Assembly: GCF_002934265.1 (NCBI RefSeq)
Contig: NZ_PTIX01000021.1
Coordinates: 52,331 to 116,330 of the forward strand
From: Actinokineospora auranticolor
Lineage (GTDB): Bacteria; Actinomycetota; Actinomycetes; Mycobacteriales; Pseudonocardiaceae
DNA: 64,000 nt
Direction of reading: 5' to 3'
The notes beneath the pieces are model-generated. The model was not told the DNA's origin, searched no databases, and saw nothing but the letters and a program-made list of their open reading frames with translations. The translations under genes and the position numbers were made by a program. Shown piece after piece: positions 44,705-53,286 of this stretch. The stretch's first letter is position 1, and every line of letters starts with the position of its first letter.

Positions 44705-45580
44705 GTGGCACACCTCCCTGCCCCCGCGGTCCCCGGCCTGCGCCTGGGGGCGGAGCTGCGGCGGCTGCGCGACGCCGCCAAGCTCACCCAGCAGCAGGCG
44801 GCGAAGGCGCTCGACTGGTCGACGCGCACGCTGATCCGCAAGGAAAGCGGCGTCGGCCGGTTCACCGCGGCGGACGTGCACGCGCTGCTGGCCGTCTACG
44901 GGGTGACCGACCGGGCCGAGGTCGAGAAGCTGCTGGAACTGGCCAGGGAGACCAGGCGCCCGTCGCCCTTCGGCAAGTACCACGACGTCGTGCAGCCGCA
45001 GTTCCTGACCTTCCTGGCGCTCGAAGGGGCCGCGAAGGTGATCCGCCAGGTCAGCACCGTCCTGTTACCCGGGCTGTTGCAGACCGGCGGCTACGCCCGC
45101 GGTCTCCAGCCGATCGACGGCACCTCCGAGGAAGACCTCGCGCTGCAACTCGAACTCCGGCGGACCCGCCAGGGGCTGCTGGCGTCGGACCGGTCCCCCG
45201 CGTACACCGTCGTCCTCGACGAGTCGGTCCTGCACCGGCGGGTCGGCGGCCCGGGCGTGATGGCCGACCAGCTGCGGCACCTGCTCGACCTGGTCGAGGC
45301 GGGCAAGGTGGACGTGCGGATCATCGAGTACTCGGTGGGCGCGCACCCGGGCCTGCGGGAGTGCTTCGCGGTCTTCGACCTCGCCGCGGAGAGCGACGAC
45401 CCGGTCCCCACCAGCACGGTCGTGTTCATCGACCACCCGGTGCACAGCGCGCTGGTCCGCGAGGACGAGCGCATACCCCACTACACCGCGACTTTCGAGG
45501 CGTTGACCGCGCTCGCGCTCACCGCCGAGCAGAGCACCCGCCGCTTGGCGCACGAGATCTCCCGCTATACCGACGCGTAG
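44705..45580 (+). CDS. XRE-DUF5753 transcriptional regulator
   Basis: GTG at 44705 with GGAGG six bases upstream gives 291 residues. An N-terminal Cro/C1 helix-turn-helix (~10-65, 'LRRLRDAAKLTQQQAAKALD') is followed by the DUF5753 domain (~90-285; 'TVLLPGLLQTGGYARGL', 'VDVRIIEYSVGAHPGL', 'VVFIDHPVHSALV'). A TAGATT -10-like box lies at 44601. It pairs with the divergent DUF397 gene; the intergenic region probably holds its operator. Confidence 0.9.
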   Translation: MAHLPAPAVPGLRLGAELRRLRDAAKLTQQQAAKALDWSTRTLIRKESGVGRFTAADVHALLAVYGVTDRAEVEKLLELARETRRPSPFGKYHDVVQPQFLTFLALEGAAKVIRQVSTVLLPGLLQTGGYARGLQPIDGTSEEDLALQLELRRTRQGLLASDRSPAYTVVLDESVLHRRVGGPGVMADQLRHLLDLVEAGKVDVRIIEYSVGAHPGLRECFAVFDLAAESDDPVPTSTVVFIDHPVHSALVREDERIPHYTATFEALTALALTAEQSTRRLAHEISRYTDA

Positions 45581-45636
45581 GCGCTTTCCCACGAACCGCG
45601 ACACGCGCCGGGTATTTCATTCACCAGGAGTCAGTG

Positions 45637-46002
45637 ATGAGTGAGCAGGCTGGCACCCAGCCATCTGCCGATTCGGGGGACGAGAAGAAGGCTGTCGAGC
45701 CGAGCACGAACCCGACGACGGCGGGTGAACGACGCCCGGCGCTGCACGAGTCCGTGGCGGCCATGCACAAGGAAGCCGTCAGTTCCGATGCCAAGGCGCG
45801 GCGCACCCAATCACTTCTGCACACGATCTTCGGCTGGCTCGGGGTGATCATCGCGGGGCTAGTGGCGGCCGGTTTCCTCGCTCAGGGAAACGTGCCAGGG
45901 CTGCCCTGGGTTCTTTCCGGCGTGGTCGCCGCGGCCGCGGCGGTCGGTCTGGTCCGCAAGGTGGTTCGGTGGTTCAAGGGGAAAGGTCATCGGAAACGGT
46001 GA
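45637..46002 (+). CDS. Small membrane protein of unknown function
   Basis: ATG at 45637 (CAGGAG upstream) gives 121 residues. The first ~65 are polar and disordered-looking. Two hydrophobic helices (about 68-85 and 90-108) and a basic 'RKVVRWFKGKGHRKR' tail follow. It lies 56 bp after the XRE-DUF5753 gene on the same strand. Function unknown; association with the regulator is positional only. Its last 144 bp are antisense to the gene at 45859-46212. Confidence 0.6.
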   Translation: MSEQAGTQPSADSGDEKKAVEPSTNPTTAGERRPALHESVAAMHKEAVSSDAKARRTQSLLHTIFGWLGVIIAGLVAAGFLAQGNVPGLPWVLSGVVAAAAAVGLVRKVVRWFKGKGHRKR

Positions 46003-46212
46003 GCGCTCGCGGATCGGGGCCAGCACCGCGATGACCCGGTCGCCCGCCAACCCGGCGAGCACGACGGCCGCGAGGCCGATCCCCAGCGGAACTCCCCAGT
46101 TCTCCGGTCCCACAAGGCGCCGCGCGAGCACCGCTAGTGCCACGGCGACCAAGCCCGCGGCGGTGCAGTAGCAGACGGCCGCCACCGTCCGATGTGGACT
46201 CCTGCCGGTCAT
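45859..46212 (-). CDS. Small membrane protein overlapping an opposite gene
   Basis: A 117-residue frame with two hydrophobic helices (~8-32 and 42-64) in sequence not otherwise coding. Its C-terminal ~48 residues are antisense to the gene at 45637-46002 and low in hydrophobicity. The start overlaps the stop of the upstream small gene (ATGA), which supports translation. The long 3' overlap lowers confidence. Confidence 0.45.
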   Translation of the reverse strand: MTGRSPHRTVAAVCYCTAAGLVAVALAVLARRLVGPENWGVPLGIGLAAVVLAGLAGDRVIAVLAPIRERSPFPMTFPLEPPNHLADQTDRRGRGDHAGKNPGQPWHVSLSEETGRH

Positions 46213-46409
46213 GGCGCCGAACTCCGGGTGGCTAGGTCCGCGGCGGGCACGGAGAACAGCTTTTCGACGAGGCCAGGCCCGCGCTTCCCCCGACGCGGAC
46301 GACCCCCGGGCATAAATCTTACGGCAAGCGGCTCGCCAAATGTGTTCACGATGGGGTGATCATCGATCACCCTCGGTTGTTCACGTCGGTTCACATTCGG
46401 CTCGCTCAC
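46209..46409 (-). CDS. Possible small basic protein
   Basis: GTG at 46409 gives 66 residues ('VSEPNVNRREQPRV...'), with a basic Gly/Arg/Lys stretch 'GGRPRRGKRGPG'. It overlaps the membrane-protein start by 4 nt. No strong ribosome-binding site and no family is recognised. The case rests on the coupled overlap. Confidence 0.35.
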   Translation of the reverse strand: MSEPNVNRREQPRVIDDHPIVNTFGEPLAVRFMPGGRPRRGKRGPGLVEKLFSVPAADLATRSSAP

Positions 46410-46659
46410 CCAACCACCGCCCCACCAGTCGATAGTTGATCTTGACACGGGCGCCGCGGACATTCAACGCCGTGCCACGCAGCAAAGGTCGCCCGACATC
46501 GTCCCGGTGTTACGCCGCCGCGCCATATCCTGCGCGAACAGACCAGCCGGGAACCGCCTCCCTGGCAAATTCGCACACCGTTCGGGAATCGCCCCGGGAG
46601 ATCGAATGCACATCCATATGCACGTGCATTTCACATGGGCCGATTCCCGCCGAATGGAC

Positions 46660-47877
46660 TCAGACCTTTGTCACCCTTTTCAGGTCGCGGATCGGCGGGG
46701 TGGCGATGAGGGCGACGGCGCACACGGCGGCCGTCGCGGCGGCCACGTAGAGGAGTTCGTGGATGCCGAACAGGGCGCTGGCCGGGCCCGCGATCGCCTG
46801 GCCGAACGGGACCGCGAGGATCGAGCCCGCCACCTCGTACGCCGCGACCCGGTTGAGCTTGTCCTCCGGGATCTGGGTCTGCACCGTGGTCGCCCACTGC
46901 ACGCCCCAGAACGCCCAGCCCGCGCCGCTGATGGCGTAGCCCAGGATGAGCAGGGGGACACCCGGGACCGCGGCGGCGGCCAGGGGCATGAGCGGGAACA
47001 GGAACATCGCGATGCCGCCACCGAAGAGGGGGCGGGACGGGCGCAGGCGGATGGCCACCAGGCCGCCGAGGACGCTGCCCAGGCCGAAAGCCGCCTCGGC
47101 CCAGCCGAAGGCGGCCTTGCCGTGCGCGTCGATGATGGACGCGGCGCCCAGCGGGGTGATCGGGCCCCAGACCAGCACGCCGAGCAACCACCAGATGAGG
47201 ATGACCGACCAGAGCCAGGAGCGGGACCGGAACTCGTACCAGCCGGCGCGGAGGTTGGCCAGGGTGGACTCCGTGCGGTCGACCTCGAAGCGGGGCACCT
47301 TCAGCAGCAGGAGGCACACCCCGCTGACGCCGAACGTCACCGCGTCCACCGCGAAGGCCCACGCCGTCGAGGTGGACGCGACGAGCACGCCCGCCAGCGC
47401 CGGGCCGATCATGGTCGCCACGCCCTGGCTGACCCGGAGCACCCCGTTCGCGTGCTGCGGGTCGGCCGCGACCTGCGGCACCAGGCTGGTGAGCCCGGGC
47501 TGGAACATCGCGGTCGCGATGCCGCCGAGCACGGAGCCGACGATGATCACCCACAGGGGCGGGTGGCCCAGCCAGAGGTAGACCGCCAGCCCCACCTGCA
47601 ACCCGCAGCGGACCGCGTCCGCGCCGACCATCTGCGGCAGCGGGTGGAACCGGTCGGCGAACACCCCGCCGAAGACCACGAACAGCGCGAAAGCGCCCAT
47701 CCACGCGCCGAGGGCGAAGCCGACGCCGCTGACCCCGTAGCCGAGCCCGAGCACCGCGACCGACATGGCCACCGGGACCATCGCGTCGCCGAGCATGGAC
47801 ACGATGCGGGCGACGAAGTAGAGGGTGAAGTTCGACGTCCACAGGCGCTGCGGCGGCGCGACGACGGGGATCGACAT
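46660..47877 (-). CDS. MFS transporter (DHA3-like exporter)
   Basis: ATG at 47877 gives 405 residues with 12 predicted helices. The A-motif-like loop 'GGVFADRFHPLPQMVGADAV' follows helix 2, and 'SQGVATMIGPALAGVLVA' lies in helix 5. It resembles the macrolide-type MefA/DHA3 exporters. Its substrate is unknown. The weak ribosome-binding site leaves the start somewhat open. Divergent from 48002. Confidence 0.85.
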   Translation of the reverse strand: MSIPVVAPPQRLWTSNFTLYFVARIVSMLGDAMVPVAMSVAVLGLGYGVSGVGFALGAWMGAFALFVVFGGVFADRFHPLPQMVGADAVRCGLQVGLAVYLWLGHPPLWVIIVGSVLGGIATAMFQPGLTSLVPQVAADPQHANGVLRVSQGVATMIGPALAGVLVASTSTAWAFAVDAVTFGVSGVCLLLLKVPRFEVDRTESTLANLRAGWYEFRSRSWLWSVILIWWLLGVLVWGPITPLGAASIIDAHGKAAFGWAEAAFGLGSVLGGLVAIRLRPSRPLFGGGIAMFLFPLMPLAAAAVPGVPLLILGYAISGAGWAFWGVQWATTVQTQIPEDKLNRVAAYEVAGSILAVPFGQAIAGPASALFGIHELLYVAAATAAVCAVALIATPPIRDLKRVTKV

Positions 47878-48001
47878 GAGCGCATCGTAGGTGCGCGGAT
47901 CCGGGCCGCCGCAGTGATTTTGCCTACCGGACGTCCAAGTCGGACAGTCGCGCCGGATACAGTTCGACGAAACAGTTACTTGTCGCTCACGGGAGGCGCA
48001 C

Positions 48002-48625
48002 GTGTCCGTTCGGGAGGCCGTCTCGGCGCGGGGGCTCGCGGTGCGCGCGCGGCACCGCCGCAACCCGTACCGCTACCTGCTCGACGACGCGCGGCTGGCC
48101 GACCTGCTGCTGGACCTGGGTCTGCGCCGCGCCGAGAGCATCTGGCGCAACCACAACGACCCCGACGCCGCGCGCGGGCCGTACCCGCGCGACAGCATGG
48201 GTTTCGTGCTGCTCGACCCGACCGCGCAGCCGTGGGAGACGCACGAGGAGGCCGTGCTCGCCGCCATCACCGTCGGCGCGGAAGGCCACGCGTACCTGGC
48301 GAACGCCGCCGCGAAGGCCGCGGGCCACCGCAGGCTCGGCCGCAACTACGGCGAGGCCGTCCTGGTCGACCCGCACCTGTGCGGCACGGACGCCTTCCGC
48401 TACGGCCACTCCGCCGACGTCCGCGGCGTCATCGCGGGCGCCAGTTCCCAGTCCCCGGACCAGGACCTCGTCGAGGCGGGCCTGCTGGCCGCCGACTTCG
48501 TCGACGCCATCACCGAACACCACCGCGCGTGGGAGGCGACCACCGGCAAGGGCCGCTGGCTCAACGCGACCGACACCCCCGGCCCGGAAGCCGCGGCGAT
48601 GGTCGCGTTCTTCGACGGGAACTGA
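48002..48625 (+). CDS. Hypothetical protein
   Basis: A 207-residue soluble protein starting with GTG (GGGAGG upstream). Recognisable pieces are only general: 'LLDDARLADLLLDLGL', 'LLDPTAQPWETHEEAVLAAI' and 'FRYGHSADVRGVIAGAS'. No signal peptide, membrane helix or cofactor motif. I do not recognise the family. It ends one base before the convergent nucS stop. Confidence 0.6.
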   Translation: MSVREAVSARGLAVRARHRRNPYRYLLDDARLADLLLDLGLRRAESIWRNHNDPDAARGPYPRDSMGFVLLDPTAQPWETHEEAVLAAITVGAEGHAYLANAAAKAAGHRRLGRNYGEAVLVDPHLCGTDAFRYGHSADVRGVIAGASSQSPDQDLVEAGLLAADFVDAITEHHRAWEATTGKGRWLNATDTPGPEAAAMVAFFDGN

Positions 48626-48626
48626 G

Positions 48627-49286
48627 TCAGAACAGCCGGAACTCGTCGGATTCGATGCCGCGGAGGGCGTCGTAGTCGAGGGTGACGCAGCGGATGCCGC
48701 GGTCCTGGGCCAGTACCCGGGCCTGGGGTTTGATCAGCTGGGCGGCGAACACGCCCTGGACCGGGGCCAGCAGGGGGTCGCGGTTGAGCAGTTCGAGGTA
48801 GCGGGTCAGCTGCTCCACGCCGTCGATCTCGCCGCGGCGCTTGATCTCCACGGCGACGGAGGTGCCCTCGCCGCTGCGGCACATGATGTCGACCGGGCCG
48901 ATGGCGGTCGGGAACTCGCGGCGGACCAGGGTGTAGCCGTCGCCGAGGGTGGTGATGTGCTCGGCCAGCAGCTCCTGCAGGTGCGCCTCGACGCCGTCCT
49001 TGACCAGGCCGGGTTCGGGGCCGAGGTCGTGCGCGGTGTCGTGCATGACCTCCTCGATGGTGATGACCAGCTTCTCGCCCGCCTTGTTCTGCACCGTCCA
49101 CGTCCCGGGCTCCTCGGTGAGCCAGCAGGGCGGGGTCATCCAGTTCAGCGGCTTGTACGCCCGGTCGTCGGAGTGCACCGACAGCGAACCGTCGGCCTTC
49201 ACGAGCAACAGGCGGTTGGCCATCGGGAGGTGGGCGGTGAGCCGTCCGGCGTAGTCGACCTGACAGCGAGCGATCACTAGACGCAC
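48627..49286 (-). CDS. nucS: Mismatch-specific endonuclease NucS
   Basis: A 219-residue NucS. The N-terminal dimerisation/ssDNA-binding domain starts '[20 protein letters not shown]'. The C-terminal RecB-like nuclease domain has '[20 protein letters not shown]' (Asp, then Glu-x-Lys) and '[11 protein letters not shown]'. In actinobacteria NucS performs non-canonical mismatch repair in place of MutS/MutL. Length and motifs are normal, though the usual C-terminal beta-clamp-binding tail is hard to judge; the protein ends '[10 protein letters not shown]'. Confidence 0.95.
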   Translation of the reverse strand: MRLVIARCQVDYAGRLTAHLPMANRLLLVKADGSLSVHSDDRAYKPLNWMTPPCWLTEEPGTWTVQNKAGEKLVITIEEVMHDTAHDLGPEPGLVKDGVEAHLQELLAEHITTLGDGYTLVRREFPTAIGPVDIMCRSGEGTSVAVEIKRRGEIDGVEQLTRYLELLNRDPLLAPVQGVFAAQLIKPQARVLAQDRGIRCVTLDYDALRGIESDEFRLF

Positions 49287-49329
49287 CCGGGCAGGCTATC
49301 CCGCCGCCGCCCCAGGGCAGGATCAGGGT

Positions 49330-49866
49330 GTGGAAGCACTGGAGACGACGCAGGTCTACGCCAACCCGTGGATGACCGTGCGCGAGGACCGCATCCGGCG
49401 CGCCGACGGCAGCCCCGGCCTCTACGGCGTCATCGACAAACCGGACTACGCCCTGGTCATCCCCCTCGACGGCGACCGGCTGACGCTGGTCGAGCAGTAC
49501 CGCTACCCCCTGGGCCTGCGCCGCTGGGAGTTCCCCCAGGGCACCGCCCCGGACCTGGCCGACCTCGACCCGACCGAACTGGCGACCCGCGAACTGCGCG
49601 AGGAGACCGGCCTGCGCGCCGGGAGGATCACCCGCCTCGGCACCCTGGACGTCGCGGCGGGCATGTCGAGTCAGCGGGGCCACGTCTTCCTGGCCACGGA
49701 GCTGACCCAGGGACCGGCGGAACGCGAACCGGAGGAGCAGGACATGCGCACCGCGTGGTTCACCCGCGCCGAGTTCGAGTCGATGATCGAAATCGGGGAG
49801 ATCACCGACGCGCAGTCCATCGCCGCCTACACCCACCTGCTCCTGCACGAGCGCGGGAACGCCTGA
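49330..49866 (+). CDS. NUDIX hydrolase (ADP-ribose pyrophosphatase-like)
   Basis: A 178-residue protein starting with GTG. The Nudix box 'LATRELREETGLRAGRI' is complete (REx2EExG). 'YALVIPLDGDRLTLVEQYRY' and 'GLRRWEFPQGT' are typical of ADP-sugar pyrophosphatases. It likely cleaves ADP-ribose or a related nucleoside diphosphate sugar. Divergent from nucS across 43 bp. Confidence 0.92.
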   Translation: MEALETTQVYANPWMTVREDRIRRADGSPGLYGVIDKPDYALVIPLDGDRLTLVEQYRYPLGLRRWEFPQGTAPDLADLDPTELATRELREETGLRAGRITRLGTLDVAAGMSSQRGHVFLATELTQGPAEREPEEQDMRTAWFTRAEFESMIEIGEITDAQSIAAYTHLLLHERGNA

Positions 49867-49868
49867 AC

Positions 49869-50381
49869 TCACAGCACGCCGGTCACCTTCGCGGTCAACT
49901 CGGCCTTCGACGACGTGGTCTGGATCATTTCCTGCGAGGAGAAGTTCGCGACCTTGCCGCTAATGGTGAAGTGCCCGATCTGCGGTTCGTCGCCGCCGTT
50001 CATCTCGTAGACGACGGTGAACTCCTGACCTTCGGGGAGTGGGGTCGAGCCCGTGTACGCGGGCTCGACCCGGTAGGTGATGTTGCAGCCCGCCGCGCCG
50101 AAGCAGTGCTTCTCCAGCACGTTCACCGCGACGGTGAAGTCTCCGGGCTTGGGCAGCGGATCCGGCGTGGGAGTGGCCGCCGTGGTGGCCGCGACCAGCA
50201 CCTCCGCCGCGTCACCCGAGCCCGCCGGGTCGGTACCCGCTTTCCGACCGCCGAACGCCGCGCCGCCGAGCAGGAATCCGACCAGCAGGGCCGTGATGAC
50301 GAGAACGCCGCCGTTGAACCGCCTGCGCTTCTTCGTCGCGATGTCGGCGGGTTCGGGCTTTTCCGGGTTCTGCTCGATCAT
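49869..50381 (-). CDS. Membrane-anchored hypothetical protein
   Basis: A 170-residue protein. A polar, basic cytoplasmic N-terminus (~1-25, 'TKKRRRF') precedes one membrane helix (~28-45), a Thr/Pro linker and an extracytoplasmic beta-rich domain (~75-170) with two Cys in 'KHCFGAAGCN' that may pair. No family is recognised. Convergent with the NUDIX gene, stop to stop. Confidence 0.7.
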   Translation of the reverse strand: MIEQNPEKPEPADIATKKRRRFNGGVLVITALLVGFLLGGAAFGGRKAGTDPAGSGDAAEVLVAATTAATPTPDPLPKPGDFTVAVNVLEKHCFGAAGCNITYRVEPAYTGSTPLPEGQEFTVVYEMNGGDEPQIGHFTISGKVANFSSQEMIQTTSSKAELTAKVTGVL

Positions 50382-50490
50382 GGCGATCCCTTTTCCGGGT
50401 CGGTGTGCGAGTGACGTCGCCGGGGGTGGGAACGGTGTTATCCAGTGACGGCCGTTGTCGTTCGTTCGAGTGAGCCGTCACCGGAAGGGG

Positions 50491-51135
50491 TCAGACCAGG
50501 CCCGCCTCCTGGGCCAGGACCGCCGCCTGGACGCGGGAGCGGAGGTCGAGTTTGGTCAGGACCCGCGAGACGTGGGTCTTCACGGTGGCCTCGCCGATGC
50601 CGAGCCTGCGGCCGATCTGCTGGTTCGACAGCCCCTGCCCCAGGCAGACCAGCACCTCCGACTCCCGCTCCGTCAGCTGGTCCAGCCCCGGCGGCGGCTC
50701 CTGCGCGCGCGGCTCGTGCGCGGCGAAGGCCCGGATCAGCCGACGGGTGACGCTGGGTTCGATGACGCCGTCGCCCGCGGCCACGACGCGGATGGACTCC
50801 AGCAGCCGGGGGGCGTCGACGGACTTCAGCAGGAAGCCGGACGCGCCTGCGCGCAGCGCGCCGTACACGTACGAGTCCATGTCGAAGGTGGTCAGCACCA
50901 AGACCGGGCAGACGCCGTCCGCGACCAGCCTGCGGGTGGCCTCGATGCCGTCGAGCTCCGGCATGCGGACGTCCATCAGCACCACGTCCGGTTTCAGCGC
51001 CACGGCCTTGCGCACCGCGGCGGCCCCGTCGGCGGCCTCGGCGACGACCTCGATGTCCGGGGCGCCGTCGAGGATCATCGTCAGGCCGGTGCGGATGGCG
51101 GCGTGGTCGTCGGCGACCAGGACTCGGATCGTCAC
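50491..51135 (-). CDS. NarL/LuxR-family response regulator
   Basis: GTG at 51135 overlaps the kinase stop (GTGA) and gives 214 residues. The receiver domain has 'VLVADDHAAIRTGL' (acidic pair), the phospho-Asp in 'VVLMDVRMPELDG', Thr in 'VLVLTTFD' and Lys in 'GFLLKSVD'. The C-terminal LuxR helix-turn-helix is 'LTERESEVLVCLGQGLSNQQ' followed by 'ATVKTHVSRVL'. It forms a two-component pair with the kinase upstream. Confidence 0.95.
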   Translation of the reverse strand: MTIRVLVADDHAAIRTGLTMILDGAPDIEVVAEAADGAAAVRKAVALKPDVVLMDVRMPELDGIEATRRLVADGVCPVLVLTTFDMDSYVYGALRAGASGFLLKSVDAPRLLESIRVVAAGDGVIEPSVTRRLIRAFAAHEPRAQEPPPGLDQLTERESEVLVCLGQGLSNQQIGRRLGIGEATVKTHVSRVLTKLDLRSRVQAAVLAQEAGLV

Positions 51136-52286
51136 CGTTCCTCCAGTGGCAGTTCGGCCCGCACGCGCCAGCCGGTCGGGCGGGGACCCGCGACCAGGGT
51201 GCCGCCGACGGACTCCGCGCGCTCGGTCATGGTGATCAGGCCCGCGCCGACCGGGTTCGGGAGGGCGGCCCGGCCGTCGCTGTCGACCTCGACGACCACC
51301 GCGGCCCGCTCCCGCCGGACGTCCACCCGCACCTTCGCGCCCGGCGCGTGCTTGAGCGCGTTGGTCAGCGCTTCCTGCGTTATCCGGTACGCCGACAGGT
51401 CTACCGCGGCGGGCAGGTCGTCCACACCCGACACCGCCACGTCCACCTCCAGTCCCGCCGCCCGCGCCGAGCGCACCAGTTGGTCGAGCTGGCGCAGCCG
51501 GGCGGGCGCCGTGAGCCCGTCCTGGGTGCCGTCGGGCGAGCGCAGGACGCCGATCATGGCGCGCATCTCGTGCAGGGAGGCCAGGCTGTTCTCGCGGACC
51601 GACCGCAGCACCGTCCGCGCGCGCTCCGGGTCGGCGCCCGGGGCCATGGTCAGCAGGGCCTCGGTCTGGATGGCGATGGCCGAGATGTGCCCGGCGACCA
51701 CGTCGTGCAGGTCGCGGGCCATCGCGGCGCGCTCGGCGGTCACGGCGGCGGAGCGGTCCAGCTCGGCGATGCGGGCGAGGCCGTCGGCGCGGGCGCGTTC
51801 GGCGATGGCGATCTCCCGCTGCTGGCGGACGTTGAGCGCCCACCACGCGGGCAGCGCGGGCAGCGGGCAGGTGCTCAGCATGATCAGCAGCGCGGTGCGC
51901 ACGTCCGGGGCGATGATCACCGCGATGACCACCACCGCCGCGAGGTAGACCCACACCAGGGCGATCAGGGCGCGGCTGGCGCGACGGGACCCGTAGAGCA
52001 CGGCCGCGTACAGCAGGTCGCCGAAGGCCAGCAGGACCGCCAGGTCCAGGCCCATGGCGAGGTTGAGGTTCAGCAGCACCAGCCCGATCAGGAACGCGCG
52101 GACCGGGGCGCGGTGGCGCAGCAGCTGCAGCGCGCTCAGCGCGGTCAGGATCAGCAGCCGCGCCCACATCGGACCCGGGAGCAGGTCCACATGCACCAGG
52201 CGCGGGAAGTCGATGAAGTACAGCACCACGCCCAGCCCGAAGGCGAGTACGATCTGCCACGCGCCGCTGCGCCCCGCTCTTGCCAC
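51132..52286 (-). CDS. NarL-type sensor histidine kinase
   Basis: GTG at 52286 gives 384 residues; a GTG at 52340 would add 18. Five to six hydrophobic helices (~8-155) form the sensor with no large extracytoplasmic loop. A HisKA_3 domain holds the phosphorylated His in 'MARDLHDVVAGHISAI'. The HATPase domain has 'TQEALTNALKHAPGAK' (N box) and 'GAGLITMTERAESVGG' (G box). The signal is unknown; the intramembrane layout is common for envelope-stress kinases. Confidence 0.93.
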   Translation of the reverse strand: MARAGRSGAWQIVLAFGLGVVLYFIDFPRLVHVDLLPGPMWARLLILTALSALQLLRHRAPVRAFLIGLVLLNLNLAMGLDLAVLLAFGDLLYAAVLYGSRRASRALIALVWVYLAAVVVIAVIIAPDVRTALLIMLSTCPLPALPAWWALNVRQQREIAIAERARADGLARIAELDRSAAVTAERAAMARDLHDVVAGHISAIAIQTEALLTMAPGADPERARTVLRSVRENSLASLHEMRAMIGVLRSPDGTQDGLTAPARLRQLDQLVRSARAAGLEVDVAVSGVDDLPAAVDLSAYRITQEALTNALKHAPGAKVRVDVRRERAAVVVEVDSDGRAALPNPVGAGLITMTERAESVGGTLVAGPRPTGWRVRAELPLEER

Positions 52287-52428
52287 CGCGCCATCACAGC
52301 ACACCGCCCGGTGCCGCGTATCAATCGAAAGCCGGGGCACCGGTCAATCAAAGGGATGACTCGGGCAACCCGGGTTTCCATCCTTTCGCCGATGCGTCGG
52401 CCCCGCGGGTCGCGGGAAGCTCGACGCC

Positions 52429-52989
52429 GTGGACATCACGATGATCGGACTGATCGCGGCGTGCGAGGTGGGTTTCTGGGTGCTGCTCGCCGCCGGGCTC
52501 GCCGCGCGCTACCTGCTGCGCCTGCGGCGGGTTGGCGCGGCGCTGCTGGTCGCCACGCCGGTGCTCGACATCGTGCTGCTCACCGCGGCCGTGGTCGACA
52601 TCGGCCGCGGCGCGCAGGCGTCGACGGGGCACGCGCTGGGCGCGGCGTACCTCGGCTTCAGTGTCGCGTTTGGACACACAGTGTTGCGCTGGGCCGATCA
52701 GCGCGTGGCGCACCGGTTCGCGGGTGGGCCGCCGCCGTGGCGGCCACCGGGCCGAGGGACCGGGGAGCGCGTGCGGTACGAGTGGCGGGAGTGGCGCAAG
52801 TGCCTCTTAGCCTGCGGGGTCGGCATCGTGGTGCTGGCCCTGCTGTCCTTTGTGTTCGGAGAACCCGGGCGGACGGAGGTGCTCTGGCAAGGCTGGATCC
52901 CGCGACTGGGAACGGTGGCGCTCATCTGGCTCGCCGCCGGTCCGGTGTGGACTGTTATGGAGTATAGGAAAGCGGTATCACATCGGTGA
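52429..52989 (+). CDS. Membrane protein of unknown function divergent from the kinase
   Basis: A 186-residue protein starting with GTG. It has four or five hydrophobic helices (about 5-28, 36-56, 65-80, 125-143 and 155-175) with a polar, Arg- and Pro-rich loop at ~88-118. It is divergent from the histidine kinase across ~140 bp, so it may be a target or partner of that two-component system (inference). Confidence 0.7.
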   Translation: MDITMIGLIAACEVGFWVLLAAGLAARYLLRLRRVGAALLVATPVLDIVLLTAAVVDIGRGAQASTGHALGAAYLGFSVAFGHTVLRWADQRVAHRFAGGPPPWRPPGRGTGERVRYEWREWRKCLLACGVGIVVLALLSFVFGEPGRTEVLWQGWIPRLGTVALIWLAAGPVWTVMEYRKAVSHR

Positions 52990-53218
52990 AAACCCTCAGG
53001 GAGGTCATGGGCGTCGTGGGCCGCAGGTAGAGCGCGGGTGTCGGGCGGTTCGGCGGGGTGGCGGGTCGTGCGCCATACGCTCGGCGGAGCCGGGCCGGGC
53101 CGGGCGGTGGTTCGTTGTCGCTGGTCGGCGAGGCGCTGCCGTGGTCCACCCGCGAGTGGGGGGCGCAGCGCGGGCGAGCGGGGGTTACCGCTCGCCGACG
53201 CGGGGGTTGACAGCGCCT

Positions 53219-53234
53219 ATTGGTCTAGTCCATT
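53219..53234 (+). promoter_or_regulatory. DasR-type operator (dre) before the chitinase gene
   Basis: ATTGGTCTAGTCCATT differs by one core base from the DasR-response element core TGGTCTAGACCA known from Streptomyces chitin genes. It lies 52 bp upstream of the chitinase ATG, just after a TTGACA -35-like hexamer at 53207-53212. This fits GlcNAc-6-phosphate-relieved repression by a DasR-like GntR regulator, not encoded here. Confidence 0.75.
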
Positions 53235-53286
53235 TTGAGGTGGTCTCGATCACCCTGCACCCGCACATGCCCCTTTGGAGGCAGCC

